Assembly: GCA_023300375.1 (NCBI GenBank)
Contig: JALZWO010000090.1
Span: 1 to 57,474 of the forward strand
Length of the DNA stretch: 57,474 nt
Direction: 5' to 3'
Source of the DNA: Granulosicoccus sp.
GTDB taxonomy: Bacteria; Pseudomonadota; Gammaproteobacteria; Granulosicoccales; Granulosicoccaceae
The translations under genes and the position numbers were made by a program. The notes beneath the pieces were generated by a model. It was given only the letters and a program-made list of their open reading frames with translations. It was not told where the DNA came from and searched no databases. Shown in pieces: positions 44,339 through 53,554 of this stretch; position 1 is the first letter of the stretch; each line of letters starts with the position of its first letter.

Positions 44339-45151
44339 GTGAAAAAAACCGTATGTCTGCTACCCATCGTAGCGCTGATATTGACAGCGTGCGACAACGT
44401 TTCCGAAAGAGAATGTGGTGTTTTTGATCACCCTGATCTTAGCGCATGGGAATCGATACTGGGAGCCACAACTGTCCAGTTTATGAATGATGAAGGCATC
44501 AGCATCGACTTTACGCGCAGTGCTGTAACGTTTAACGAACCCTTTTTAGGCAGTGACGGTTCTAGTAACGATGAAGATGTTATCTGCCAGCTGAACGCTA
44601 CCATTCGCTACGAATCCAATGCCAACAATCTGGCTATCAGCAGCGTCTATATTCAAAACGAACGCTCACTGCTTGAGTCGGCAGACGAAATCCTTGCGGT
44701 AGACCATGTTGTTGAGGCTCCTGCAAGCAACATACTAGAGGGCAGCTTCCTGGCAGATATCAGCATTGATAGCGATGCTGTGAGCAGTGCGGACAGCACT
44801 GAAGAAGAAGACGACATTATAAGCACTCGTATTACGTTCAGCGCTTCGCGGATTCTGTATCTGGATTCCCAAGCGGACACTGAAGTGGTGGGCGGCATTG
44901 CTTATCAGGACGTTGTTCGCGTTAATGCCCCTGATATCCTCTTTGTTGAGCAAACCAATGACGATGGAGACACAGAAACCGTGATTCTCGATACTAGAGA
45001 ACCCAGTACGGATTCAGATACGCAGCCCAGTGTAGAGCCTGAAATCGTTCTGGCTAGTGAAGCAGTGCGTCAAGTTGTTATTGGTCGACAAGCGGGACTC
45101 ATCGCATTTACCGATGGTGAAGGTCGAGAATTTGTTCGCATTGCTCAGTAA
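44339..45151 (+). CDS. Acidic lipoprotein of unknown function
   Basis: About 270 residues from GTG 44339, giving MKKTVCLLPIVALILTAC with a good lipobox (LTAC); an in-frame ATG at 44300 would overlap the divergent gene. The mature protein is strongly acidic and beta-rich, with two more Cys early (SERECGVFD, EDVICQL) and an Asp/Glu/Ser/Thr-rich segment (STEEEDD, TNDDGDTET). No family recognised. A Ca-binding or surface role would fit the composition, but that is speculation. Confidence 0.75.
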   Translation: MKKTVCLLPIVALILTACDNVSERECGVFDHPDLSAWESILGATTVQFMNDEGISIDFTRSAVTFNEPFLGSDGSSNDEDVICQLNATIRYESNANNLAISSVYIQNERSLLESADEILAVDHVVEAPASNILEGSFLADISIDSDAVSSADSTEEEDDIISTRITFSASRILYLDSQADTEVVGGIAYQDVVRVNAPDILFVEQTNDDGDTETVILDTREPSTDSDTQPSVEPEIVLASEAVRQVVIGRQAGLIAFTDGEGREFVRIAQ

Positions 45152-45298
45152 TTCTAATCATTCGGCTGGGCACTCTGGTGCCACTCGTCATAAGCTGCTG
45201 TACCAATAAACGGGCTTCCACATCTCGCTGTGGGTGCCTATTATGTTGCACCGTACGAGTAATTCAACCAATCAACGATCCGTCAGGAGTACCTCACC

Positions 45299-47080
45299 GT
45301 GAAAATGACCACTGAAGAGGCCTTTATCAAGGTCTTACAAATGCATGGTATCGAACATGCCTTTGGAATAATCGGATCGGCGATGATGCCTATCTCAGAT
45401 TTATTCCCACAAGCCGGTATGAAATTCTGGGATTGCGCTCACGAATGTAACGCTGGTATGAGTGCCGATGGTTACACCCGTGCCACTGGCAAAATGTCCA
45501 TGGCGATAGCCCAAAACGGACCAGGCATCACCAACTTTGTCACACCGATCAAGACGGCCTACTGGAACCACACACCTCTTTTGCTGGTAACGCCACAAGC
45601 GGCTAACAAAAGCATCGGTCAGGGTGGATTTCAGGAAATCAAGCAAATGGCTTTGTTTGAAGACATGGTTGCCTATCAGGAAGAAGTGCGTGACCCTTCA
45701 CGGATCGCTGAGGTTCTTAATCGCGTTATCGAGCAGGCATGGCGTCTGTCAGGCCCGGCGCAAATCAATGTCCCTAGAGACTACTGGACTCAGGTTATTG
45801 ATATCGAACTCCCTCAAGTAGTGCGTTTAGAGCGTCCTCGTGGTGGAGAAGCTGCGATTAACGAAGCGGCCAAACTACTATCAGAAGCCAAATTCCCTGT
45901 CATGCTTAACGGCGCAGGCGTGGTCATCGGTGGAGCAATTGAAGCATCAGCTGCATTGGCTGAGAAGCTTGATTCTCCCGTTTGCTGCAACTACCAACAC
46001 AACGATGCCTTCCCTGGTTCTCACGAGTTATCGGTTGGCCCTCTAGGCTACAACGGCTCAAAAGCTGCCATGCAGCTGATCGCTAAAGCAGATGTGATTT
46101 TGGCTTTGGGCACACGCCTAAACCCATTCTCCACGTTACCGGGTTACGGGATTGACTACTGGCCAAAAGATGCCAAATTAATCCAAGTTGACATCAATTC
46201 AGACAGAATCGGACTGACCAAACGCGTCGACGTTGCTATTCAAGGCGATGCCAAAATGGTAGCTCAAGAAATCCTGTCAAAGCTCAGCGCAACTGCGGGT
46301 AACGTTGGACGTGAAGAACGCCGCAGCGAAATCAAGCACACTAAAGATCGCTGGGCGCAAGAACTCGTGTCTATGGAACACGAAGAAGACAACGATCCGG
46401 GCATCGACTGGAACGAGCGTGCACGAAAGCGTGAGCCAGATCGTATGTCACCACGACACGCATGGTTAGCCATCCGCGATTCACTGCCAGACGAGGTCAT
46501 TATTTCCAGCGACATCGGTAATAACTGCGCTATCGGTAACGCCTATCCTACGTTTGAGAAAGGCCGAAAGTATCTGGCACCTGGCCTGTTCGGCCCTTGT
46601 GGCTACGGTCTGCCTGCCATTCTTGGTGCCAAGATTGGTTGCCCAGATGTGCCAGTAGTAGGCTTTGCGGGTGATGGTGCATTCGGTATCTCAATGAATG
46701 AAATGACAGCTTGTGGCCGAAACGATTGGCCACCAATCACCATGGTTATTTTCCGTAACTACCAATGGGGTGCTGAGAAGCGCAACACCACATTGTGGTA
46801 CGGCGATAACTTTGTCGGCACAGAGCTGAATCAAGGTGTTGAGTACGCAAAAATTGCCGAAGCTTGTGGCACTAAGGGCGTGAAAGTATTCACCACCGAA
46901 GAGCTCACTGAAGCTCTCAATACCGCTGTTAAAGAGCAGATGAACGATAACGTCACAACGTTTATCGAAGTGGTTCTGAACCAAGAACTGGGTGAGCCTT
47001 TCCGCAGAGATGCTATGAAGGCACCGAATCAAGTTGCTGGAATCAATAAAGACGACATGCAACCACAGCAGGTCTATTAG
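45299..47080 (+). CDS. xsc: Sulfoacetaldehyde acetyltransferase (Xsc)
   Basis: 593 residues. It converts sulfoacetaldehyde and phosphate to acetyl phosphate and sulfite (EC 2.3.3.15), the desulfonation step of taurine and related C2-sulfonate degradation. Thiamine-diphosphate enzyme features: MTTEEAFIKVLQMHGIEHAF, the activating Glu49 in CAHECNAG, and the cofactor motif GDGAFGISMNEMTACGRNDW. The Xsc-specific GTRLNPFSTLPGYGIDYWP and NYQWGAEKRNTTLWYGDNF are present. Start is GTG 45299 with AGGAGT eight bases upstream. The usual partner pta and taurine genes are not adjacent. Confidence 0.94.
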   Translation: MKMTTEEAFIKVLQMHGIEHAFGIIGSAMMPISDLFPQAGMKFWDCAHECNAGMSADGYTRATGKMSMAIAQNGPGITNFVTPIKTAYWNHTPLLLVTPQAANKSIGQGGFQEIKQMALFEDMVAYQEEVRDPSRIAEVLNRVIEQAWRLSGPAQINVPRDYWTQVIDIELPQVVRLERPRGGEAAINEAAKLLSEAKFPVMLNGAGVVIGGAIEASAALAEKLDSPVCCNYQHNDAFPGSHELSVGPLGYNGSKAAMQLIAKADVILALGTRLNPFSTLPGYGIDYWPKDAKLIQVDINSDRIGLTKRVDVAIQGDAKMVAQEILSKLSATAGNVGREERRSEIKHTKDRWAQELVSMEHEEDNDPGIDWNERARKREPDRMSPRHAWLAIRDSLPDEVIISSDIGNNCAIGNAYPTFEKGRKYLAPGLFGPCGYGLPAILGAKIGCPDVPVVGFAGDGAFGISMNEMTACGRNDWPPITMVIFRNYQWGAEKRNTTLWYGDNFVGTELNQGVEYAKIAEACGTKGVKVFTTEELTEALNTAVKEQMNDNVTTFIEVVLNQELGEPFRRDAMKAPNQVAGINKDDMQPQQVY

Positions 47081-47140
47081 ACAGTTGCGACCGAAGTGCA
47101 TGACAGTTGGCAGTTCGGTCTTGATCGCTAGGGGACCAAG

Positions 47141-48490
47141 GTGAGTTCATCGGTGGTGAATCAACCATCGCAAATTTCTCTCACTGAAGGTCCTATATTC
47201 GGGCATCTTGTGCGGTTATCCATACCTGCCTCTATAGGTATGGTGTTCAACACTCTGTATAACCTGACCGATTTCTGGTTTGCTGGAAAAGTGTCCAACG
47301 ATGCGCTGGCAGGTGTATCCATCGCAGGCAGCGTGTTCTTCGTGCTCTTGGCCATCGGCCTTGGCATCCAAACAGGTGCGTCAGCCGTTATGGCCCCGGA
47401 GATCGGCGCGGGCAAAAAAGATAAAGCCGCTGATTGGGCCGATCATATATTCGGCCTATCACTTGTGCTTAGCCTCGTTGTTGGCCTGTTAAGCTGGTTC
47501 CTCGCACAGCCCCTGGTCTTGCTGCTTGGTGCAGAGCCCCACGTTGTGCCTTTGGCTCTTGAATACACCACCATTACTTTTTCGGGTGCAGTCACATTCA
47601 TACTCGGCTTTGCAGCAGCCGGTGCACTTATGGCATTCGGCAATACCAAAGCTAATCGCAATGCCTTGGTCGTCGGCTTTTTCGCCAACATACTATTAAA
47701 CCCGTTTCTTACGTTCACTCTAGACTTGGGCGTGTCCGGTTTGGCATGGGCAACCGTACTGATCAAAGCCGCCTCAGCGATCTATCTCTATCGAATTTTA
47801 ATCAGAGAAACCGGCAGAATCTGTAGGCCTCGATTTGCACTCAAACCATGGTTGAATCTGCTGCGACAAGTGCTCCCAGCTAGTTTCAACATGCTCACCA
47901 TTGTGTTGGGTGGCTTTATAACTGTGATGCTAATTGGACGCTTTGGCAGCGCCCACGTTGCGGGCTACTCAGTCGGTTTGCGTATTGAACAGGTTCTATT
48001 GCTTCCAGCTCTTGGTTTGAACGCAGCAGTGATGGCCATAGCAGGACAGAACTATGGAGCCGAGCAACCACAAAGAGTAATGGATACCTATACCACTGGT
48101 TTAAATGTGGGGCTCGCCATGAGCATTGTGTCGGTACCCGTGATGCTGTTTCTCTCACCTACCCTAATGTCGTTTTTTAGCGACGACTCATCAATCCAGT
48201 CAACCGGATCACACTATCTACGGCTCGATGCCATAGCGTTTTACGCCTATGTAGTGCTTTTCTTGAGCACAGCCATTCTGCAATCGATGAAAAGGCCATT
48301 ATTTCCGATGGCCTTGGCTATTGCTCGGCAATTGGTCTTGCCCATATCCATCAACGTTGTGCTGATTATCTATTTGAATTACCCGATGATAACCGTGTTT
48401 TACACCATTGTAAGCGTTGTAGTGCTCGCCTCCATCGTGGCTCACTGGTACACCATGCGTACACTCAAACGCACTATTGAATGTACTTAA
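47141..48490 (+). CDS. MATE family efflux transporter
   Basis: 449 residues with about 12 spans in two halves. Typical MATE elements are PIFGHLVRLSIPASIGMVFN, NLTDFWFAGKVSNDALAGVS, LPASFNMLTIVLGGFITVML, the GYSVGLRIEQVLLLPALGLN strand and AIAGQNYGAEQPQRVMD. It exports a drug, toxin or metabolite with sodium or proton. Start at GTG 47141 with AGGGGA upstream. It follows xsc by 60 bases, so co-transcription and a link to sulfonate catabolism are possible but unproven. Confidence 0.92.
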   Translation: MSSSVVNQPSQISLTEGPIFGHLVRLSIPASIGMVFNTLYNLTDFWFAGKVSNDALAGVSIAGSVFFVLLAIGLGIQTGASAVMAPEIGAGKKDKAADWADHIFGLSLVLSLVVGLLSWFLAQPLVLLLGAEPHVVPLALEYTTITFSGAVTFILGFAAAGALMAFGNTKANRNALVVGFFANILLNPFLTFTLDLGVSGLAWATVLIKAASAIYLYRILIRETGRICRPRFALKPWLNLLRQVLPASFNMLTIVLGGFITVMLIGRFGSAHVAGYSVGLRIEQVLLLPALGLNAAVMAIAGQNYGAEQPQRVMDTYTTGLNVGLAMSIVSVPVMLFLSPTLMSFFSDDSSIQSTGSHYLRLDAIAFYAYVVLFLSTAILQSMKRPLFPMALAIARQLVLPISINVVLIIYLNYPMITVFYTIVSVVVLASIVAHWYTMRTLKRTIECT

Positions 48491-48527
48491 TCAGCGCTAG
48501 CTGAACACCACAAACGGGCAATACTGT

Positions 48528-50252
48528 TTAGCGCTGCCAGGCTCTGATGTAATCAATCTCTACGGCTGCTGGTAGAGAACTCGGATCTACACCACTAATC
48601 CATTCGTTACCAATGACCAACTGCGTAATGATATTCATGGGCTCATCGGAGACACGCACACCCTCTATTCGCCGTACCTCTGCACCGTCGATAAACCAGA
48701 TTACCCGCTGAGGCTCCCAAAGCACGCTGTAGGTATGAAAATCATCACTCAGATTAATACCGCTGGAAGATTCCATAGTGGGTGAGGAATGTCTCTCACC
48801 AGTACTACGTCGATTTTGGTTACTGTCGAAGTAGTGGTAAGTTTGAAATGCTGTATCGACGCGCGCACCGTCACGCTCCATTATGTCTATCTCTGGCTTG
48901 TTTTTATAAAAATCTTGGTTGAACAGATAGAACGTTGAAAACATTCCAGAACCCGAAGCCAGCTTGGCACGCATTTCAATATACCCGTAGGTCAATTCAA
49001 AATGATCTGCAGTGGTTAATACACCCGAGAGATAAGGTTGATTGTTGGCTGCTTGACGTAGATTTTCAGGGGTTTGAATACCTGTAATCAGCATAGTCTC
49101 GCCCGTGAAAACGAAAGGGTCATAAGTCACCACATTATTGGTACCGAATGTATCAACAAAGTACTGGGTTTCCCCATTAATGATTAGATCAGGGCCCCAT
49201 GGAAGTGATGTTTTCCAGCGGCTTCGATCGACTGTTGTACCGTTGAAGTCTTCGTTAAATACTTGGCGAAAAGAGGCTAAATCAACCGACTCCTGACCCG
49301 CAATAGTGGTGCTCATAACCACCGCAGCAGATCGATCGGAACGCTGCCCTTCCCCGTCAACAGCCGCCACACTGTACGAGTAACTTGTACCAGGCAAGGG
49401 CTGCCGATTAGGCGCTGAACAATCAAAGCGAGTGAAGTTGCAATCCATGTAGGACGTGGTTTGCCAGTTGACGATGTCGAATTCGTAGGAAGCATCGAAC
49501 ACTACGGTGCTGATAAGTTGGCCATCGCGATAAATTTCATAGGCTTCAACAGACTGGTCATCAGTTGAGGGAATCCAACTGAACTGGATCCAGTTCTCGC
49601 CTGCTAGAAGCTTGGTGAGTCCAGTAGGCGCAGAGGGTGCACCAACGCCGCGAGTAGCATCTCTAACAAATGGCCCTGCCAGTGACAAGCTCTCTGTCAG
49701 CGTTGGACTCTCGTCGTCATCTGTTCGCTGACCTTCGTCTGCGCCACCAGCAAAAGCTGCCTGCACTTGAACGTCATCCCCATTAGAGGTCTGGTTATCG
49801 CCATTAAAACTGCTTGTATCACCGTTACCATTGATTGAATCATCGGGGATGTCGCCCACCACAGCTTCATCGGTAGGTGCATCGGTAGGTGCATTGCCAG
49901 CAACAGCATTCTCACCAACGATAGGCCCAGCCACACCAGCCTCGTCATTAGTCCCTGTGACATCGGGTGTTGGTTCAGCAACAGGCGCACTCCCTGTAGT
50001 GAATTCGTCTGTGCCAGTAACCGTTGTTGATTCGCCAGATCCAGCAACTACTGCAGGTGTATCGTTTTCAGAACTGATATTGCCTAGTGGGTTGTTATCT
50101 TCTTGAGAGATATCGTTGCTACCACCAACCAGGACGCTAGCCACAGAGACACCACTGTCAGACCCACTACATCCGCTGATGATTAACGAGGTGGCGATCA
50201 GCAGACCTGTCAGACAGGATTTGTCGCTTCCTTGCAGCTTAAATACGCGCAT
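48528..50252 (-). CDS. GH16 glycoside hydrolase lipoprotein with FnIII domain
   Basis: 574 residues from ATG 50252. The lipobox ISGC follows ATSLI. About 150 residues of acidic Gly/Asn/Thr-rich linker come next, then one FnIII-like module (TKLLAGENWIQFSWIPSTDD, EIYRDGQLIS) and a GH16 domain: the motif EIDIME with nucleophile Glu454, Asp456 and acid/base Glu459, plus SGVLTTADHFELTYGYIEMR and VLWEPQRVIWFIDG. GH16 enzymes cut beta-1,3/1,4-glucans, laminarin, agar or carrageenan; the substrate cannot be assigned. Anchored at the outer membrane or cell surface. Confidence 0.9.
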   Translation of the reverse strand: MRVFKLQGSDKSCLTGLLIATSLIISGCSGSDSGVSVASVLVGGSNDISQEDNNPLGNISSENDTPAVVAGSGESTTVTGTDEFTTGSAPVAEPTPDVTGTNDEAGVAGPIVGENAVAGNAPTDAPTDEAVVGDIPDDSINGNGDTSSFNGDNQTSNGDDVQVQAAFAGGADEGQRTDDDESPTLTESLSLAGPFVRDATRGVGAPSAPTGLTKLLAGENWIQFSWIPSTDDQSVEAYEIYRDGQLISTVVFDASYEFDIVNWQTTSYMDCNFTRFDCSAPNRQPLPGTSYSYSVAAVDGEGQRSDRSAAVVMSTTIAGQESVDLASFRQVFNEDFNGTTVDRSRWKTSLPWGPDLIINGETQYFVDTFGTNNVVTYDPFVFTGETMLITGIQTPENLRQAANNQPYLSGVLTTADHFELTYGYIEMRAKLASGSGMFSTFYLFNQDFYKNKPEIDIMERDGARVDTAFQTYHYFDSNQNRRSTGERHSSPTMESSSGINLSDDFHTYSVLWEPQRVIWFIDGAEVRRIEGVRVSDEPMNIITQLVIGNEWISGVDPSSLPAAVEIDYIRAWQR

Positions 50253-50434
50253 TAATAAAAGATCACATGTTAGACAGTGCGAGAGTGTGATTCCAACACT
50301 CCGTGCTGTCAATCTTCAGACTGTTGCGAGTTTGAAAACAAATATAACACTCTCACTAATGGGCCACTTTTAGCTCTTAAACAGCATGATATAAATATCG
50401 TAAATACTTGTTATATATAGCTTTTAAAACACAA

Positions 50435-51195
50435 CTAGCCGTGCAATGGTACTTCAAGATTAGCCACCATTTGAGCATCCAGATTTTGCGCTTCGGCCAG
50501 CTTGTTGAGGTACTGACGATCAACTGGGCAATCTATGTCGACCACTAGCGCTGAAGCCACATACAACTCAGCGGCGGTCTCAGGTGTATCAGCGAGTGCG
50601 GCGATGCTGTTCACATCTACAGGCTTATTCAGCTCAGCCATTAAAAACTGCGACACATCTTTTTCTACACCCAGGTTATCTATTTGCTGCTGAATCAACT
50701 GCATTTCTTCGTCATCAATGTGACCGTCAGAACGCGCGGCACTCATCATGGCCTGAACAATAGATTCACTACGAACATTGGCTGCAAGCTCATCAAGGTC
50801 AGCGATTGGTTTGCCCGGCTCAAACTGGCTGAGATCAAGTTGCAAACCAGAGGTTGAACCAAGCATGGTCACGTTGGCTAACTTGCCTGCATCGTGAGCA
50901 ACGGCGCTTTGTGCTTGCCGCTGCGAAGCCTGCCGTTGTGTAAATGCTGTGTAGGCGATACCACCTATGGCAACTGTACCGCCAAATTTTGCAGCCTTCT
51001 TAATAAATTTACACGTACTTTTACTGCCGAACAACAGAGCCACAGCGCCGGCACCCAGTGCCTAAGCCCTTGAGCATCGCGTTGCGCTCATCTCTCACAG
51101 GAGGAATCAGTTTTTTCCTCAGCAAGCCGCATTTCGGTTTGAGTTGCTTGCTGTGAACCTGCAAGTAAGTTGTCCAATATTGCACGTGTTTCCAT
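50435..51195 (-). pseudogene. DUF533 (YebE-like, TerB-fold) gene with N-terminal frameshifts
   Basis: The last 202 residues form an intact frame: GSKSTCKFIKKAAKFGGTVA, QAMMSAARSDGHIDDEEMQL and the rest of a TerB-like helical domain. The expected start lies at ATG 51195 (METRAILDNLLAGSQQ). To join the two, the frame must shift near an A-run (about 51118) into PPVRDERNAMLKGLG, and again near 51060 into ALGAGAVALLFGSK. Both junction peptides are what a DUF533 protein should contain. Either the gene is inactive at its N-terminus, or two indel errors lie in the sequence; a shortened product from an internal start is also possible. Confidence 0.75.
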
Positions 51196-51281
51196 GATGA
51201 TATCTCTTAACATTTCGTTGTTGTTGTCGATCAGCTTACGTTAAGCTCTTGGTACGTTTCATTTTTTCAACAGCCCACCGT

Positions 51282-53264
51282 ATGAGCGACAACATGAAAA
51301 GCACAGATGCCAACTTGGATGGCTCAACTCGAAAGCATAGCGTGGCCTCCTACGGCAGCTGGGACTCACCTATTGGCACGCACATGTTGGTTAGCGGAGC
51401 GGTTGGCATTAATGAGGTGGTACCTGACGGTCAAGGTGTTTTTTGGGCAGAGTCACGTCCTCTAGAAGCAGGACGCGTCGCCATCATGCATCATGAGAAT
51501 GGCAACACACACGAGGTGACTCCGCCTGAGGCCAATGTGCGGACTTTGATGCACGAGTACGGAGGTGGTGCTTGGTGGGCTGATAACAACACGCTCTGGT
51601 ACTGCGACTATCACGACCAACGCTTACGTGAATTGCCTATTGAACGTCAAACCGCGAAGCCCTATGCAGCCATTAAAAAAACAGAGCCTCGTCTGCTCAG
51701 TAAAGAACCTGATTCGCCTCGTGCGCAGCGCTTTGCCGACATGCGGCCAACGCGCGATCAATACTGGATCATCGCGGTATGTGAGCAGCACAAAGAGCAG
51801 CTGAGCGAACCACTAAACTTTATCGCAGCCATTGCTCGAGACGGCTCGTTCAATCAAGTTGATTTGGTAACTGGTGCAGATTTCTATGGCTCAATTTGTT
51901 TATCGCCCGATGGCAAACGTATCGCTTGGGTGGAATGGGACCACCCGAACATGCCATGGGATACCACCACATTAATGTGTGCAGATCTGATTTGCAGCAA
52001 GAGTACCATCGAACTAAAAAACATCAAAATTGTAGCTGGCGGTTATGAAGAATCCGTAGTTCAACCACTATTTTGCCCGGCAGGAAAACTGCATTTTCTA
52101 TCAGATCGAGATGACAGCTGGCAACTCTACAAAGAAGCTAGCAGAGTACCCGTGCTTAGTGTGGACGGTGAAATAGGCTACCCACCTTGGGTACACGGTC
52201 TTGCCAGATATGCCTTTAAAGAGAACGGTGATGTCGTGGCGGCGAGTTTTAAAAATGGAGTTGAGCACCTTGACATCAAGCCAGAACACACGGCTTTTAA
52301 TAGCGTGCGCTCTAGTGGGTCACGGATAGCATTTGCCAGCGCTTCCTGGCGTTCTGAAAACTCAGTTTTCTATGATGGAAAGAGGGTTCGTGCAGCGCGA
52401 GATCTTGGCATATCAGATGCCTTCCTTGCTGAACCTGAAGTGCTTAAATTTCCAACGGGCACCATCGATGCGCCGGATACGGCGCACGCCTTGTACTTCG
52501 CCCCGGCCAATCCAGACTTCACAGCCCCTGAAGGCGAGAAGCCCCCGTTAATCGTACTAGCTCATGGCGGGCCTACATCTGCAGCACGCTCACAGCTCTC
52601 GTTAGCACAGCGTTTCTGGACTAGTCGCGGCTTCGCAGTCGTAGATGTCAATTATCGGGGTAGTAGCGGCTATGGCCGCGCGTATCGCAAGAAACTCAAC
52701 GGACAGTGGGGCGTGTCTGATGTCCAAGATTGCGTGGCTGTTGCTCAGTATTTAGCCCATCGTGGCGATGTCGATGAAAAGCGATTGATTATTCGCGGCG
52801 GTAGTGCCGGAGGATTTACCGTGCTATCGGCCTTGGCCTTGCACAACACCTTCACGGCAGGCGCCAGCCTGTACGGTGTTGCGGACCTCGAGGCTTTGGC
52901 CACAGATACACACAAATTTGAATCGCGTTACCTAGATAGCCTTATCGGTCGCTGGCCAGAAGATGCAGCAATCTACTCAGAACGCTCACCCATCAATCAC
53001 CTTGAGGGGTTCAGCGCGCCAATGATTGTATTGCAAGGCGCGGAAGATGCTATTGTGCCGCCGAACCAATCACGCATGATTGTCGATGCTCTGGACAAGC
53101 GCGGTTTACCGGTGTCTTATCTTGAGTTCGAGGGTGAACAACATGGCTTCAGAAAATCAGACACCATCGTTACCGCTGTGCTGTCAGAGCTTGCATTTTA
53201 CGGAAGAGTATTTGGCTTCAAACCAGCGGGCCCGGCTATTGATCTTGAAATACGTAACCAATAA
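51282..53264 (+). CDS. S9-family prolyl oligopeptidase-like peptidase
   Basis: 660 residues from ATG 51282 (51294 is also in frame). No signal peptide. A seven-bladed propeller N-terminal half is followed by the hydrolase domain: LIVLAHGGPTSAARSQLSLA, VDVNYRGSSGYGRAYRK, the nucleophile Ser in IRGGSAGGFT, Asp in LQGAEDAIVPPNQS and His in EGEQHGFR. It resembles acylaminoacyl/dipeptidyl aminopeptidases that trim short peptides in the cytoplasm. No clear ribosome site before either ATG. Confidence 0.92.
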   Translation: MSDNMKSTDANLDGSTRKHSVASYGSWDSPIGTHMLVSGAVGINEVVPDGQGVFWAESRPLEAGRVAIMHHENGNTHEVTPPEANVRTLMHEYGGGAWWADNNTLWYCDYHDQRLRELPIERQTAKPYAAIKKTEPRLLSKEPDSPRAQRFADMRPTRDQYWIIAVCEQHKEQLSEPLNFIAAIARDGSFNQVDLVTGADFYGSICLSPDGKRIAWVEWDHPNMPWDTTTLMCADLICSKSTIELKNIKIVAGGYEESVVQPLFCPAGKLHFLSDRDDSWQLYKEASRVPVLSVDGEIGYPPWVHGLARYAFKENGDVVAASFKNGVEHLDIKPEHTAFNSVRSSGSRIAFASASWRSENSVFYDGKRVRAARDLGISDAFLAEPEVLKFPTGTIDAPDTAHALYFAPANPDFTAPEGEKPPLIVLAHGGPTSAARSQLSLAQRFWTSRGFAVVDVNYRGSSGYGRAYRKKLNGQWGVSDVQDCVAVAQYLAHRGDVDEKRLIIRGGSAGGFTVLSALALHNTFTAGASLYGVADLEALATDTHKFESRYLDSLIGRWPEDAAIYSERSPINHLEGFSAPMIVLQGAEDAIVPPNQSRMIVDALDKRGLPVSYLEFEGEQHGFRKSDTIVTAVLSELAFYGRVFGFKPAGPAIDLEIRNQ

Positions 53265-53276
53265 CCAAGGCGGTGG

Positions 53277-53507
53277 CTATTCACAGAACACGCGCATTTC
53301 AAGATCGTCTAGGGTAATGATATCGCCATCGACAATCTTGCGTCGCCGCCGAGTCTCAGGCTCACCGTTAACTCTCACCTGCCCTTCATCTATGAGCATC
53401 TTGGCTTCTGCGCCACTCGCAGCAAGCCCTTCAAACTTGAGAATTTTGTATAACTCAACAGGCTGATGATCAATCTCCACCCTCATAGTGCTAGTGTCTT
53501 CTGGCAT
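53277..53507 (-). CDS. S4-domain RNA-binding protein (YbcJ-like)
   Basis: 76 residues. The S4 domain is complete: ELYKILKFEGLAASGAEAKM, LIDEGQVRVNGEPETRRRRK, IVDGDIITLDD. Such proteins bind RNA or ribosomes. An in-frame ATG at 53486 (MRVEIDHQP) is a likely alternative start. The gene converges with the peptidase gene, 12 bases apart, and is followed by none of its own. Confidence 0.9.
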   Translation of the reverse strand: MPEDTSTMRVEIDHQPVELYKILKFEGLAASGAEAKMLIDEGQVRVNGEPETRRRRKIVDGDIITLDDLEMRVFCE

Positions 53508-53554
53508 GGCGAGGTGTTCTTAGCGGATGGAGTCCAAGTATAGATGTATTGAAT

